46,656 bases of DNA from positions 1 through 46,656 of the forward strand of contig SVDC01000027.1 of the NCBI GenBank assembly GCA_015058045.1. The letters run 5' to 3'. The notes beneath the pieces are model-generated. The model searched no databases. It was not told where the DNA came from and saw nothing but the letters and a program-made list of their open reading frames with translations. This DNA comes from Cellulosilyticum sp. (GTDB taxonomy: Bacteria; Bacillota; Clostridia; Lachnospirales; Cellulosilyticaceae). Made by a program: the position numbers and the translations under genes. Of this stretch, positions 26,117-34,825 are shown piece after piece; the first letter of the stretch is position 1; the number at the start of each line of letters is the position of its first letter.

Positions 26117-26593
26117 ATGAATTTTATTGTAATAGCAAGTATGATAGGCTTAATTTTATTAGATCAACTGACGAAAGTGTGGGCTGTTCAAACATTAGCG
26201 TCTGGATATGATATTAAAATATGGGAAGGGGTCTTTCACTTACATTATATATCTAACTATGGTGCAGCATGGGGGATGCTTAGTGGAAAGCAACTTTTCT
26301 TAATTCTTTTTACATCTATTATTATATTGGGAATGATTTTTTATATGCGTAAATTACCCAAAACACCAACTGGTAAATGGATGAAAATTGCTTTTATCAT
26401 GATTATTAGTGGAGCAATAGGGAATTTAATAGATCGCATAACTTTAGGATATGTAAGGGATTTCTTATATTTTATACTAATTGATTTTCCTATTTTTAAT
26501 GTGGCAGATATTTTGGTGGTTGTAGGCGTTGGTTTACTTATGATTACCATATTTTTTGGAGAAACTGAAGAGAATAAAGAGGTAGAAAATTAA
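26117..26593 (+). CDS. lspA: Lipoprotein signal peptidase (signal peptidase II)
   Basis: Aspartyl membrane protease that cleaves prolipoproteins after diacylglyceryl modification. 158 residues and four hydrophobic segments. Catalytic aspartates are Asp106 (GAIGNLIDR) and Asp131 (FNVADILVVVG). The N-terminal LDQLTKVW and SNYGAAWGM motifs are conserved. AAAGGAGG precedes the start by 4 bases. The stop codon's last base is the first base of the rluD start. Confidence 0.96.
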   Translation: MNFIVIASMIGLILLDQLTKVWAVQTLASGYDIKIWEGVFHLHYISNYGAAWGMLSGKQLFLILFTSIIILGMIFYMRKLPKTPTGKWMKIAFIMIISGAIGNLIDRITLGYVRDFLYFILIDFPIFNVADILVVVGVGLLMITIFFGETEENKEVEN

Positions 26594-27507
26594 TGGCAGA
26601 ATGGATTAAGATAACAGTTGAAGATCATATAGGTGTACGTTTAGATAAGTACTTAGCAGATCAACTGTCGGATTACACCCGTTCTTTTATACAAAAGCAA
26701 ATTGAACAAGAAGGTATAAAAGTAAATGGTCAAATAGTGAATAGTAAATATAAGGTGAAGCTGAACGATCAAATAGAAATAGGTATTCCAGATCCTGTAG
26801 AGGTAGATATTCTTGCAGAAGATATTCCAATAGATATTGTATATGAAGATGAAGATGTCATGGTACTGAATAAACCACAAGATATGGTTGTACATCCTGC
26901 ACCAGGAAACTATACGGGCACGCTTGTTAATGCTTTACTGTTTCATTGTAAAGACAAACTTTCGGGGATTAATGGAGAAATTAGACCAGGGATTGTACAT
27001 CGCATTGACAAGGATACCTCAGGGCTTCTGATGATTGCTAAAAATGATAAAGCGCATTTAGGCTTATCAGAAATGCTTAAAACGCATGATATTACACGTA
27101 AGTATCACGCTATAGTACATGGAAATTTTAAGCAAGATGAAGGGACGGTAGAGTTACCAATTGGGCGTTCACCACAGGATCGTAAAAAGATGGCCATTGT
27201 ACAAGGTGGACGAGAGGCAAAAACAGATTACCGTGTCATTGAGCGTTTTAAGAATTATACTCATATTGAATTAACTTTGCATACAGGAAGAACCCATCAA
27301 ATTCGTGTGCATATGAAGGCTATTGGACATCCTTTGTTGGGTGATCCAGTTTATGGACCAAGCAAGAGCTTGTTTGGATTAGATAAACAAATGCTTCATG
27401 CAAAGGTATTAGGATTTAAGCATCCTATTACAGGCCAAGATTTATACTTTGAAAGTAAATTACCTGAGTATTTTACACGTGTCATTGACAGACTCAGAAA
27501 ATTGTGA
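26593..27507 (+). CDS. rluD: Pseudouridine synthase, RluD type
   Basis: Makes pseudouridines in helix 69 of 23S rRNA (RluA/RluD family). 304 residues. An N-terminal S4 domain (about 14-75) is followed by the catalytic domain with VHRIDKDTSGLL, catalytic Asp139, and LHTGRTHQIRVHM near the C-terminus. It overlaps lspA by one base, the same lspA-rluD-pyrR order as in B. subtilis. Confidence 0.95.
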   Translation: MAEWIKITVEDHIGVRLDKYLADQLSDYTRSFIQKQIEQEGIKVNGQIVNSKYKVKLNDQIEIGIPDPVEVDILAEDIPIDIVYEDEDVMVLNKPQDMVVHPAPGNYTGTLVNALLFHCKDKLSGINGEIRPGIVHRIDKDTSGLLMIAKNDKAHLGLSEMLKTHDITRKYHAIVHGNFKQDEGTVELPIGRSPQDRKKMAIVQGGREAKTDYRVIERFKNYTHIELTLHTGRTHQIRVHMKAIGHPLLGDPVYGPSKSLFGLDKQMLHAKVLGFKHPITGQDLYFESKLPEYFTRVIDRLRKL

Positions 27508-27524
27508 GAATATAAAGTATAAGT

Positions 27525-27556
27525 TCCTTTAATTTAGTCCGAGAGACTAAAAAGGA
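27525..27556 (+). promoter_or_regulatory. PyrR-binding loop (anti-antiterminator) of the pyrR leader
   Basis: TTAGTCCGAGAGACTAA carries the PyrR-binding consensus AGUCC-GAGAG-(G/A)CU, held in a stem by TCCTTT (27525-27530) and AAAGGA (27551-27556). With the terminator at 27585 it forms a UMP/PyrR-dependent attenuator. GGATGTAC (27554-27561) and GTATATC may be part of the competing antiterminator. A TTGACA at 27485-27490 and TATAAA at 27511-27516 could be the promoter, but the 20-bp spacing is poor. Confidence 0.85.
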
Positions 27557-27584
27557 TGTACAGTAAAGTAAAATATGTATATCT

Positions 27585-27617
27585 AAGGGTTTTCTTAAAG
27601 AAAGCCCTTTTATTATT
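27585..27617 (+). terminator. Attenuator terminator in the pyrR leader
   Basis: AAGGGTTTTCTT pairs with AAGAAAGCCCTT (one G-U) followed by TTATTATT. It lies about 115 bp before the pyrR start and directly after the PyrR-binding loop, the standard attenuator order. Confidence 0.88.
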
Positions 27618-27674
27618 CTAGAAAAAGGGAAAAACTTAAGATAGGAGACTTTTGAGTTAACTCATCTACTGGAT

Positions 27675-27703
27675 ACTTCCCAAATCAGGAACTTGATGGA
27701 AGC
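27675..27703 (+). other. Nested hairpin between the attenuator and pyrR
   Basis: Outer arms CTTCC (27676-27680) and GGAAG (27698-27702) enclose inner arms ATCA (27684-27687) and TGAT (27694-27697) around a GGAACT loop, with a three-base bulge CAA on one side. It is past the terminator, so it would be present only in read-through transcripts. Also upstream is a GAGTTAACTC palindrome (27653-27662). Function unknown. Confidence 0.4.
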
Positions 27704-27733
27704 TACAAAACAATAGAGAAGGAAGGTAATGAG

Positions 27734-28273
27734 ATGGAAGGTAAAAAGATTCTTATGGATGCCGCAGCAATGAATCGTGCTTTAACACGTATTGCACATG
27801 AAATTATTGAGGCAAATAAAGGTGCTGAAGACTTAGTGCTTGTTGGGATTGAAACAAGAGGCGTTCCGCTAGCTAGGACCTTAGCAGCTAAAATTAAAGC
27901 AATTGAAAATAGAGAAGTACCTGTAGAAAGTATCAATATTACTTTTTATCGTGATGACTTAGAGAAAAAATCTGAACAACCTATAATGGAAGAACGTTCT
28001 ATTCAGTCGGATATTAATAATAAAGGGATTGTATTAGTAGATGATGTTATTTTTACAGGAAGAACAGTACGTGCAGCTATGGATGCTTTAATGGACCATG
28101 GACGGCCAAGTTTTATTAAATTAGCAACTTTAATAGATAGAGGACATCGTGAATTACCTATTCGGCCTGATTTTGTTGGAAAAAATATTCCTACCTCTAG
28201 TTCAGAGATTGTAAATGTTCATCTTGAAGAGATTGATGATGAAAATCTTGTATTATTAGACATAAAAAAATAA
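27734..28273 (+). CDS. pyrR: Bifunctional pyr operon attenuation protein / uracil phosphoribosyltransferase PyrR
   Basis: RNA-binding regulator of pyrimidine genes with weak uracil phosphoribosyltransferase activity. 179 residues. The PRPP-binding loop is [20 protein letters not shown], and ITFYRDDL is typical. The start is preceded by AAGGAAGG. Its own leader carries a PyrR-responsive attenuator, so it is autoregulated. No other pyr gene follows: after a 187-bp gap comes xerD with its own promoter, so PyrR must act on pyr genes elsewhere. Confidence 0.96.
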   Translation: MEGKKILMDAAAMNRALTRIAHEIIEANKGAEDLVLVGIETRGVPLARTLAAKIKAIENREVPVESINITFYRDDLEKKSEQPIMEERSIQSDINNKGIVLVDDVIFTGRTVRAAMDALMDHGRPSFIKLATLIDRGHRELPIRPDFVGKNIPTSSSEIVNVHLEEIDDENLVLLDIKK

Positions 28274-28389
28274 CATAATCGAAAAATAATATATAAAGTA
28301 ATCAAAAGATGCTATGTGGAATATTAACTATTTGTTGAGGTTTACAGATAATAATGTATTAACGGAATTTATACAAAATTTAAATTATA

Positions 28390-28418
28390 TAGACAATAAA
28401 TGTCGTTTTGAGTATAAT
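28390..28418 (+). promoter_or_regulatory. Sigma-A promoter of xerD
   Basis: TAGACA (28390-28395), 17 bp, perfect TATAAT (28413-28418). Confidence 0.8.
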
Positions 28419-28460
28419 GTAATCAGTTAAGAATTATGTCGGGTAAAAAGGGGAATAGAT

Positions 28461-29351
28461 ATGGAGGAGAATATTACATCATTTTTATATTACTTGGAAC
28501 ATATAAAAGGGGCTTCTAATAATACGGTTCAATCTTATGAAAGAGATTTAAAATATTTAGAAATTTATTTAAAAGAAAATGGTTCGTTAACGATTAATGA
28601 TCTTAAAGAGGAAGAAATTGAGCACTATTTAAGACATCTGGAAGAACAGCATAAATCAGCTGCAACAGTATCTAGAACTTTAGCAGCTATACGTGCATTT
28701 TATCAATATCTCATTAAGGAAAATAAGTTAGAAGATAATCCGGCTAAGAGAATTGCATTACCAAAGATTGAAAAGAAAGTACCACGTATTTTATCACAAG
28801 AGCAAGTAATATGTTTATTAGAACAACCTAACCGTAAGGATACTAAAGGCATTAGAGATCGTGCGATGTTAGAATTACTTTACGCAACAGGTATTCGTGT
28901 ATCTGAACTCATTTCACTTAAGATAACAGATATTAATTTACAACAAGGTTATATTATGTGTAGAGATGCTCAGAAAGAGCGTACCATTCCTATTGGAAAG
29001 TCTGCTATTTCTGCTTTGCAGCTTTACTTAGGGGAAGTAAGGCATATTTTGGTTAGAGATAGCAATGACAAAGTATTATTTGTAAATTGTAATGGATATC
29101 CTATGACAAGACAAGGATTTTGGAAAATCTTAAAAACCTATGCACATATGGCACACATTAGTGAGGAAATTACACCACATATGCTTAGACATTCTTTTGC
29201 AGCACATCTAGTACAAAATGGTGCAAATTTAAAATCTGTTCAGCAAATGTTAGGTCATTCAGATATTTCAACAACTCAAGTTTATATGCACTTGAATAAG
29301 GAAACAAAAGAACTAATGGATGAATATCATAAATCTCATCCCAGGGCTTAA
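28461..29351 (+). CDS. xerD: Site-specific tyrosine recombinase XerD
   Basis: Resolves chromosome dimers at dif together with XerC or alone. 296 residues, the B. subtilis RipX length. The N-terminal SAM-like DNA-binding domain covers about 1-90. Catalytic residues are all present: Arg146 (ATGIRVSEL), Lys172, His240 and Arg243 (TPHMLRHSFAAHL), His266 (LGHSDISTT) and nucleophile Tyr275 (QVYMHL). Being in the xerD-deoB-phosphorylase-dacF neighbourhood it is the chromosomal enzyme, not a mobile-element integrase. Confidence 0.95.
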   Translation: MEENITSFLYYLEHIKGASNNTVQSYERDLKYLEIYLKENGSLTINDLKEEEIEHYLRHLEEQHKSAATVSRTLAAIRAFYQYLIKENKLEDNPAKRIALPKIEKKVPRILSQEQVICLLEQPNRKDTKGIRDRAMLELLYATGIRVSELISLKITDINLQQGYIMCRDAQKERTIPIGKSAISALQLYLGEVRHILVRDSNDKVLFVNCNGYPMTRQGFWKILKTYAHMAHISEEITPHMLRHSFAAHLVQNGANLKSVQQMLGHSDISTTQVYMHLNKETKELMDEYHKSHPRA

Positions 29352-29380
29352 GCTAGGAATTTAAATTCCTAGCTTTTTTA
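29350..29380 (+). terminator. Intrinsic terminator after xerD
   Basis: AGCTAGGAATTT and AAATTCCTAGCT then TTTTTATT. It overlaps the xerD stop codon. Confidence 0.9.
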
Positions 29381-29416
29381 TTATATTAAAGGAATATGCA
29401 ACTTTTTAACAAAATG

Positions 29417-29425
29417 TGGTACAAT
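29417..29425 (+). promoter_or_regulatory. Extended -10 promoter of deoB
   Basis: TGGTACAAT fits the extended -10 pattern TGn-TATAAT with one mismatch. No good -35 box is seen upstream. It lies 50 bp before the deoB start. Confidence 0.5.
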
Positions 29426-29474
29426 ATATTAGAAACAGCATCATATATATTTACAAAAAGAGAAAGGTGATACA

Positions 29475-30644
29475 ATGAAAAGAGCAATTTGGATTGTATT
29501 AGATAGTGTAGGAATGGGAGCAATGCCAGATTCTGAACACTATGGAGATAAAAATGTTAATACACTAGCACATACTTATGCCTTTGCAAATGGGCTAGAT
29601 TTAAAAAATATGTTAAGCTATGGCTTAGGCAATATTGAGGGAATGAAGGAACTTCCAAAGATAGAAGAACCTAAAGGATGTTTCGCAAGACTTGGAGAAT
29701 TATCTAAAGGAAAAGATACGACAACAGGACACTGGGAAATGATAGGTGTACTTACAGAAGTACCATTCCCAACTTATCCAAATGGGTTTCCAAAAGAGGT
29801 AATGGATACTTTTGAACAAGCAATTGGTACAAAAACATTAGGTAATTGTACAGCATCAGGTACTGCGATTATTGAAGAGCTGGGAGAAGAACATGTAAAA
29901 ACAGGTTATCCAATTATTTATACATCTGCAGATAGTGTTTTTCAAATCGCAGCACATGAAGATGTGATTCCATTAGAAAAGCTTTATGAAATGTGTGAAA
30001 TAGCACGTAAGATTCTTGCAGGCAAACATGAAGTGGCACGTGTGATTGCTAGACCATTTACTGGCACAGTAGGACAGTTTTCACGTACAGCCAATAGACG
30101 TGACTATGCAATTAGTCCACCGATGCCAAACTTACTTTCTTATTGTGAGGAAGCTAAGGTACCAGTTATTGCAGTAGGTAAGATTGAAGATATCTTTAAT
30201 AAACAAGGTGTATCTGTTGCGATTCATACAAAGGATAATGCAGATGGAGTTAAGACAACATTAGAGTGTATGGAAAAGTATCCAGAGGGCTTAATTTTTA
30301 CAAATCTTGTAGATTTTGATATGAAATGGGGCCATCGTAGAGATGCAGCTAACTATGGAAAAGGACTAGAAGCTTTTGATGCTGTATTACCTCAAATTGT
30401 AGAGACAATGAAAGCAGACGATATCCTTATTATTACAGCAGACCATGGTTGTGATCCAACAGCACCAGGTACAGATCATACAAGAGAATATGTACCACTT
30501 CTTGTAATAGGTCAAGGTATTAAAGAAGGTATAGATTTAGGAACAAGAAAAAGTTTTGCAGATATTGGGCAAACACTTTGTCAGTATTTTAACTTACCAG
30601 ATTTAAAAATTGGTGAAAGTTTCTTAGAAAACATCAGTAAGTAA
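29475..30644 (+). CDS. deoB: Phosphopentomutase
   Basis: Interconverts (deoxy)ribose 1-phosphate and 5-phosphate in nucleoside salvage. 389 residues, alkaline-phosphatase fold with two metals: Asp10 in [16 protein letters not shown], the phosphorylated Thr in [11 protein letters not shown] (82-84), and late metal ligands in [10 protein letters not shown] and [30 protein letters not shown] precedes the start. The following nucleoside phosphorylase supplies its substrate. Confidence 0.97.
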   Translation: MKRAIWIVLDSVGMGAMPDSEHYGDKNVNTLAHTYAFANGLDLKNMLSYGLGNIEGMKELPKIEEPKGCFARLGELSKGKDTTTGHWEMIGVLTEVPFPTYPNGFPKEVMDTFEQAIGTKTLGNCTASGTAIIEELGEEHVKTGYPIIYTSADSVFQIAAHEDVIPLEKLYEMCEIARKILAGKHEVARVIARPFTGTVGQFSRTANRRDYAISPPMPNLLSYCEEAKVPVIAVGKIEDIFNKQGVSVAIHTKDNADGVKTTLECMEKYPEGLIFTNLVDFDMKWGHRRDAANYGKGLEAFDAVLPQIVETMKADDILIITADHGCDPTAPGTDHTREYVPLLVIGQGIKEGIDLGTRKSFADIGQTLCQYFNLPDLKIGESFLENISK

Positions 30645-30666
30645 GCTTGAGAAGGGTGAGAGCAAT

Positions 30667-31974
30667 ATGAGAATGTATGATATTATTGAACATAAGAAAA
30701 AAGGGATGGCACTAACTAGTGAGGAAATCCATTTTGTGGTTGAAGGCTATACAAATGGAAGTATTCCAGACTATCAAGTATCTGCACTATTAATGGCTAT
30801 TTACTTTAAAGGAATGACATTAGAAGAAACAGCTACACTTACAATGGAAATGGCACAAAGTGGAGATATGATTGATTTATCACCTATTGAAGGTATTAAA
30901 GTAGATAAACACAGTACGGGTGGTGTAGGAGACAAAACAACGATTATCTTAGCACCTTTAGTAGCAGCTGTCGGCGGGAAAGTGGCTAAGATGTCTGGTA
31001 GAGGACTAGGACATACAGGGGGTACCGTTGATAAGTTAGAGTCATTTGAAGGATTTAAAGTAGAGATTCCGGAAGAAGCTTTCTTTGAACAAGTTAATAA
31101 GCACCATATTGCAGTAGTTGGACAAAGTGGGGAATTAGCACCTGCAGATAAAAAACTCTATGCGTTACGTGATGTAACAGCAACAGTTGATAATATGAGT
31201 CTTATTGCAAGTTCTATTATGTCTAAAAAAATTGCATCAGGTGCGGATGCTATTTGCTTAGATGTTAAGTGTGGTAGTGGTGCATTCATGAAATCTTTAG
31301 AGGATGCTAAAGCATTAGCACATGCTATGGTAGATATTGGGAATCATGTAGGACGTCATACAATGGCAGTTGTTTCAGATATGAATCAACCACTTGGCTA
31401 TGCTGTAGGCAATGCTCTAGAAGTAATCGAAGCGATTGAAACCTTAAAAGGAAATGGGCCTGCTGATTTAACTCAGTTAACCATAACTCTAGCAAGTCAT
31501 ATGTTGGTATTAGCCAAGGTATGTGAAACATTAGAAGAGGCGACTCAAAAACTTCAAGAAGTTATTCAAAATGGAGCGGCAATTGCTAAACTCCAAGAAT
31601 GGATTGGCTTACAAGGTGGTAATCCTGAAGCTGTAGTAGATTATCGTTTATTACCACAAGCTCAGCATCAAAAAGAGGTTGTACTTGGTCAAACAGGTTA
31701 TGTAGCAGGTATTGAAGCAGAAGCAGTAGGAAAAGCAGCACTTGTTTTAGGTGCTGGAAGAGAAACCAAAGAAAGTCAAATTGATTTAGCTGTTGGGATT
31801 GTGATTCATAAAAAAGTTGGTGAAAAAGTTGAATCTGATGAAGCAGTTGCTACAATTTATTATAATGATGCAGAAAAATGTAAAGCAGCAGAACACATTT
31901 TAACAAGTGCGTATACAATAAGCGATGAAAAAGTTCAACCACATACTTTAATTTATGATATTATAAGTCAATAG
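30667..31974 (+). CDS. pdp: Pyrimidine-nucleoside phosphorylase
   Basis: Cleaves uridine, deoxyuridine and thymidine with phosphate to base and (deoxy)ribose 1-phosphate. 435 residues. Signature motifs are [15 protein letters not shown] and [17 protein letters not shown], and the C-terminal domain shows [19 protein letters not shown]. It could be thymidine phosphorylase DeoA, as sequence alone does not separate the two. In B. subtilis a purine nucleoside phosphorylase (pupG) sits in this slot between deoB and dacF. Confidence 0.92.
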   Translation: MRMYDIIEHKKKGMALTSEEIHFVVEGYTNGSIPDYQVSALLMAIYFKGMTLEETATLTMEMAQSGDMIDLSPIEGIKVDKHSTGGVGDKTTIILAPLVAAVGGKVAKMSGRGLGHTGGTVDKLESFEGFKVEIPEEAFFEQVNKHHIAVVGQSGELAPADKKLYALRDVTATVDNMSLIASSIMSKKIASGADAICLDVKCGSGAFMKSLEDAKALAHAMVDIGNHVGRHTMAVVSDMNQPLGYAVGNALEVIEAIETLKGNGPADLTQLTITLASHMLVLAKVCETLEEATQKLQEVIQNGAAIAKLQEWIGLQGGNPEAVVDYRLLPQAQHQKEVVLGQTGYVAGIEAEAVGKAALVLGAGRETKESQIDLAVGIVIHKKVGEKVESDEAVATIYYNDAEKCKAAEHILTSAYTISDEKVQPHTLIYDIISQ

Positions 31975-31983
31975 CAAGATAAT

Positions 31984-32057
31984 CCTCTTCATATCTTTTA
32001 TTTGGTCGTATAATTTGACTTGAATGACAAATACTACTAATAAAAGATATGAAGGAG
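31984..32057 (+). promoter_or_regulatory. Long inverted repeat masking the dacF ribosome binding site
   Basis: CTTCATATCTTTTATT (31987-32002) and AATAAAAGATATGAAG (32038-32053) are perfect complements. CCTC just upstream of the left arm can also pair with GAGG at the right end with one bulged G. The right arm therefore contains most of the Shine-Dalgarno sequence GAAGGAGG of dacF. A transcript started upstream (from pdp) would hide the dacF start signal, whereas one started inside the loop would not. Confidence 0.7.
32008..32036 (+). promoter_or_regulatory. Candidate forespore (sigma-F/G-like) promoter of dacF
   Basis: GTATA (32008-32012) fits the -35 consensus GHATR, and AATACTA (32030-32036) fits the -10 CATHMTA with one mismatch, 17 bp apart. 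It lies inside the loop of the inverted repeat, so a transcript from here lacks the left arm. Fits known forespore control of dacF in B. subtilis, but the match is short. A TATAAT at 32009-32014 is an alternative sigma-A -10 with no -35. Confidence 0.4.
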
Positions 32058-32064
32058 GCAATAT

Positions 32065-33249
32065 ATGAGGAGACAACAGAGATACTTTATCTTTTTTCTT
32101 GTCATGATTTTATCTTGCACAGGCCTATTTGCAAAGCCTGAAAGGCAATCAGCTAATCAAACCATGGCAGCTACAGCAAGAAGTTATATATTAATGGAGC
32201 AGTCAAGTGGACAAGTTCTTCTTGAAAGGCAATCAGAAGAAGCCTTTCCGCCTGCCAGTATTACAAAAGTAATGACCTTACTCCTAATTAATGAAGCGAT
32301 TGATGCAGGAAAAATTAATTGGGACGATCGGGTAACCATTAGTGAACATGCAGCACATATGGGCGGGTCTCAGGTATTTATGGAACCAGGAGAAGAGCAA
32401 ACTGTTAGAGATTTGGTTAAATGTATTAGTATTGCATCTGCTAATGATGCAGCTGTGGCCATGAGTGAATATATTGCAGGCAGTGAAGAACAATTTGTAG
32501 AGTTAATGAATAAGCGTGCAAAAGAACTAGGAATGGAGCATACAGTATTTAAAAATGCTTGTGGGCTTCATGTAGATGGGCATGTTTCATGTGCGAAGGA
32601 TATCGCACTTATGTCTAGAGCTTTACTAGAAGAATATCCAGAAATGTCTAAGGTTCTTACAACATGGATGGATAGTATTATACATCGCACCAGAAGAGGC
32701 GAAAGTGAATTTGGTCTCTCTAATACAAATAAAATGATTAAATGGTATAACGGTCTAACTGGGTTAAAAACAGGTTACACACCTGAAGCAAAACACTGCG
32801 TAAGTGCTACTGCTACACGTGATCAGATGGGGCTTATTGCAGTTATTATGGGGGCAGCAGATGGCAAGATTCGTTTTCAAGAAGCTGCACAACTCTTAGA
32901 TTATGGTTTTGCAAATTACAAAGTCAAGGTGGGACCACAGATTGGAACGATTATTGCACAGCAGGAGATTAAAAAAGGCACAGAAAAACAAATTGATGTT
33001 GCGACAGCGGAAACGAAATCTTTTGTTGTGTCTAAATCAAGTGCTAGTAGCGAATTAACTTATGAACTGGAGTACACCACTCCGCTTGTTGCACCTATTA
33101 GTAAAGGGACAACAGTAGGACGTATTGTTTATTATTTAGATGGTAATGAGGTAGGTGAAGGTACACTTGTTTCTGCTAGTGATGTGGATAAAGCAACACT
33201 AAAACAGATGGTACCTTATATGGCAAAACGTTTCTTTAAGATGGCTTAA
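32065..33249 (+). CDS. dacF: D-alanyl-D-alanine carboxypeptidase, DacF type
   Basis: Penicillin-binding protein that trims the terminal D-Ala of peptidoglycan stems. 394 residues. N-terminal signal peptide (about 1-23; a Cys at position 18 weakly resembles a lipobox). Active-site motifs are SITK (Ser65-Lys68), SAN (125-127) and KTG (235-237), followed by a C-terminal beta-rich domain. Gene order deoB-phosphorylase-dacF matches B. subtilis, where dacF is expressed in the forespore and lies before spoIIA. Here spoIIA does not follow. Confidence 0.93.
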   Translation: MRRQQRYFIFFLVMILSCTGLFAKPERQSANQTMAATARSYILMEQSSGQVLLERQSEEAFPPASITKVMTLLLINEAIDAGKINWDDRVTISEHAAHMGGSQVFMEPGEEQTVRDLVKCISIASANDAAVAMSEYIAGSEEQFVELMNKRAKELGMEHTVFKNACGLHVDGHVSCAKDIALMSRALLEEYPEMSKVLTTWMDSIIHRTRRGESEFGLSNTNKMIKWYNGLTGLKTGYTPEAKHCVSATATRDQMGLIAVIMGAADGKIRFQEAAQLLDYGFANYKVKVGPQIGTIIAQQEIKKGTEKQIDVATAETKSFVVSKSSASSELTYELEYTTPLVAPISKGTTVGRIVYYLDGNEVGEGTLVSASDVDKATLKQMVPYMAKRFFKMA

Positions 33250-33261
33250 TAAATGCAAGTG

Positions 33262-33298
33262 AAGAAAGTACCTTTTAAATTAAGGTACTTTCTTTTTT
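33262..33298 (+). terminator. Intrinsic terminator after dacF
   Basis: AAGAAAGTACCTT and AAGGTACTTTCTT with a 7-base loop, then TTTT. Confidence 0.93.
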
Positions 33299-33314
33299 GC
33301 GTAGTATGAAAAGC

Positions 33315-33343
33315 TTGCATAAAACGTGACAAAAAGCTACACT
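33315..33343 (+). promoter_or_regulatory. Sigma-A promoter of scpA
   Basis: TTGCAT (33315-33320), 17 bp, TACACT (33338-33343). The predicted start of transcription near 33350 excludes the longer GTG 33326 reading of scpA. Confidence 0.6.
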
Positions 33344-33376
33344 ATTGATAGAGAAAGTTTACAGGAGGCAGAAAGA

Positions 33377-34126
33377 GTGGCTGTAACATTTAAATTACAA
33401 GATTTTGAAGGACCACTAGATTTATTACTTTATTTAATTGAAAAAAATAAGATGAGTATTTATGATATAGAAATTTCTTCTATTACAGACCAATATATGG
33501 AGTATCTTGAAGCAGCATCTGAAGTAGAATTAGATCAGATGAGTGATTTTATTGTGATGGCAGCTACACTACTTTATATCAAGTCACGTATGCTTTTACC
33601 GAAGCCAAATAAGGTAGGTGAAGAACCAGAAGAAGATCCACGTGAAGAATTAGTGCGTAAATTACTAGAATACAAAAAAGTAAAGTATGTCTCTGAAAAG
33701 TTAAGTGAGTGCCAAGGTGAATCCATGCAATATTGTTTTAGGAATAAGATGGCGCATTTAGAGGTGCCAGATGCACCACTTAATTATGAAGATATTTTAG
33801 GAGATGTGACTTTAAAATTACTTTATGATACATTTGAACAACTGATGCAGCAAAAAGAGTGGGAAAATAATAATCAAAATGAGCGGAAGATTGATCAGAG
33901 CATTTTAAAGAAAGATGTTTACACGATTGAGCAAAAAAGTATTTATATTAGAGAATTAATTGCTTTAAAAGGAGAGACAACCTTTTTTACTATATGCAAA
34001 AGTGATATGCCTAGGATTGAACTCATTGTTACTTTTATGGCACTTTTGGAGCTCATTCATAAAAAAGAGATTTGCGTGATTCAAGAAGCACCAACAAGTG
34101 ATATTTTAATTAAGGAGGCTATATAA
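33377..34126 (+). CDS. scpA: Segregation and condensation protein A
   Basis: Kleisin subunit that bridges the SMC heads. About 249 residues. The N-terminal domain is VTFKLQDFEGPLDLLLYLIEKNKMSIYDIEISSITDQYMEYLE, and a C-terminal winged helix ends the protein (FFTICKSDMPRIELIVTFMALLELIHKKEICV). AGGAGG at 33363-33368 selects the GTG at 33377. scpB begins on the base after the stop. Its partner smc is about 29 kb upstream in this window. Confidence 0.95.
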   Translation: MAVTFKLQDFEGPLDLLLYLIEKNKMSIYDIEISSITDQYMEYLEAASEVELDQMSDFIVMAATLLYIKSRMLLPKPNKVGEEPEEDPREELVRKLLEYKKVKYVSEKLSECQGESMQYCFRNKMAHLEVPDAPLNYEDILGDVTLKLLYDTFEQLMQQKEWENNNQNERKIDQSILKKDVYTIEQKSIYIRELIALKGETTFFTICKSDMPRIELIVTFMALLELIHKKEICVIQEAPTSDILIKEAI

Positions 34127-34732
34127 GTGGAAAAAACAGAATTAGAAAGTCGTCTAGAAGCCGTACTTTTTTATGCAGGAGACATTATTCCGCAAAGAAG
34201 GCTTAGTGAAATTTGTGACAGTGATGAATTAACCATTCGTATAGCCATTAATCGTTTAAATGAACTCTATCAAAAGACTAATAGTGGGATTGAGGTTATT
34301 GAAGTAGATGATGGTTATCAAATGTGTACAGCTGCTAAACACTTGCAAGTGATTCAACTTTATCGTCAGAAACCAGTAAGAAATATTTTAACTCAGGCAC
34401 TTATTGAGACATTAGCAATAGTTGCTTATTCTCAGCCGATTACACGTACACAAATTGAAGATATACGTGGGGTAAGATGTGAACATGCCATTAGCAGGCT
34501 TTTAGAATATGGGTTGATTGAAGAAGTGGGACGATTAAATGTTATAGGACGTCCTATTTTATTTGGGACAACAAATGAATTTTTACGTCATTTTGGTTTT
34601 AGAAATCTAGAAGAAATGCCAAAGATTAAAGAAGAACTTTTAGAAAAGTTTAAAGAAGAGGTACAACAAGAGATGAGTTATTATGAAGAAGATGAAAGGG
34701 TTAAGAATGCTTCTTCAAAAGTAGAAGAATAA
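34127..34732 (+). CDS. scpB: Segregation and condensation protein B
   Basis: Winged-helix dimer that binds ScpA in the SMC complex. 201 residues: ESRLEAVLFYAGDIIPQRRLSEI opens the first winged helix; ALIETLAIVAYSQPITRTQIEDIRGVRCEHAISRLLEYGLIEEVGRLNVIGRPILFGTTNEFLRHFG is the conserved second. GTG start directly after the scpA stop, with AAGGAGG within the scpA 3' end. An acidic tail follows. Confidence 0.95.
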   Translation: MEKTELESRLEAVLFYAGDIIPQRRLSEICDSDELTIRIAINRLNELYQKTNSGIEVIEVDDGYQMCTAAKHLQVIQLYRQKPVRNILTQALIETLAIVAYSQPITRTQIEDIRGVRCEHAISRLLEYGLIEEVGRLNVIGRPILFGTTNEFLRHFGFRNLEEMPKIKEELLEKFKEEVQQEMSYYEEDERVKNASSKVEE

Positions 34733-34825
34733 AAGTGTACGTATTACTCAGTATAAGTGAATAATGTTGATTAATTCGGGAAAATTAACAAGAGATTATA
34801 TTGTGATAAAATAAGGAGTGAGCCT

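Noticed and set aside
27618-27733. T-box or riboswitch in the pyrR leader
   Set aside because: No T-box sequence and no known aptamer pattern recognised; the PyrR loop upstream explains the regulation.
28461-29351. XerD as a phage or transposon integrase
   Set aside because: Length, motifs and the deoB-phosphorylase-dacF neighbourhood fit the chromosomal recombinase; no att repeats or phage genes nearby.
33326-33376. Longer N-terminus of ScpA from GTG 33326
   Set aside because: It overlaps the predicted promoter region and lacks a ribosome binding site; AGGAGG sits at the right distance from GTG 33377.
34805-34812. TAAAAT -10 box with TTAACA upstream of the second D,D-carboxypeptidase
   Set aside because: It would start the transcript after the ribosome binding site, so it cannot be the functional promoter.
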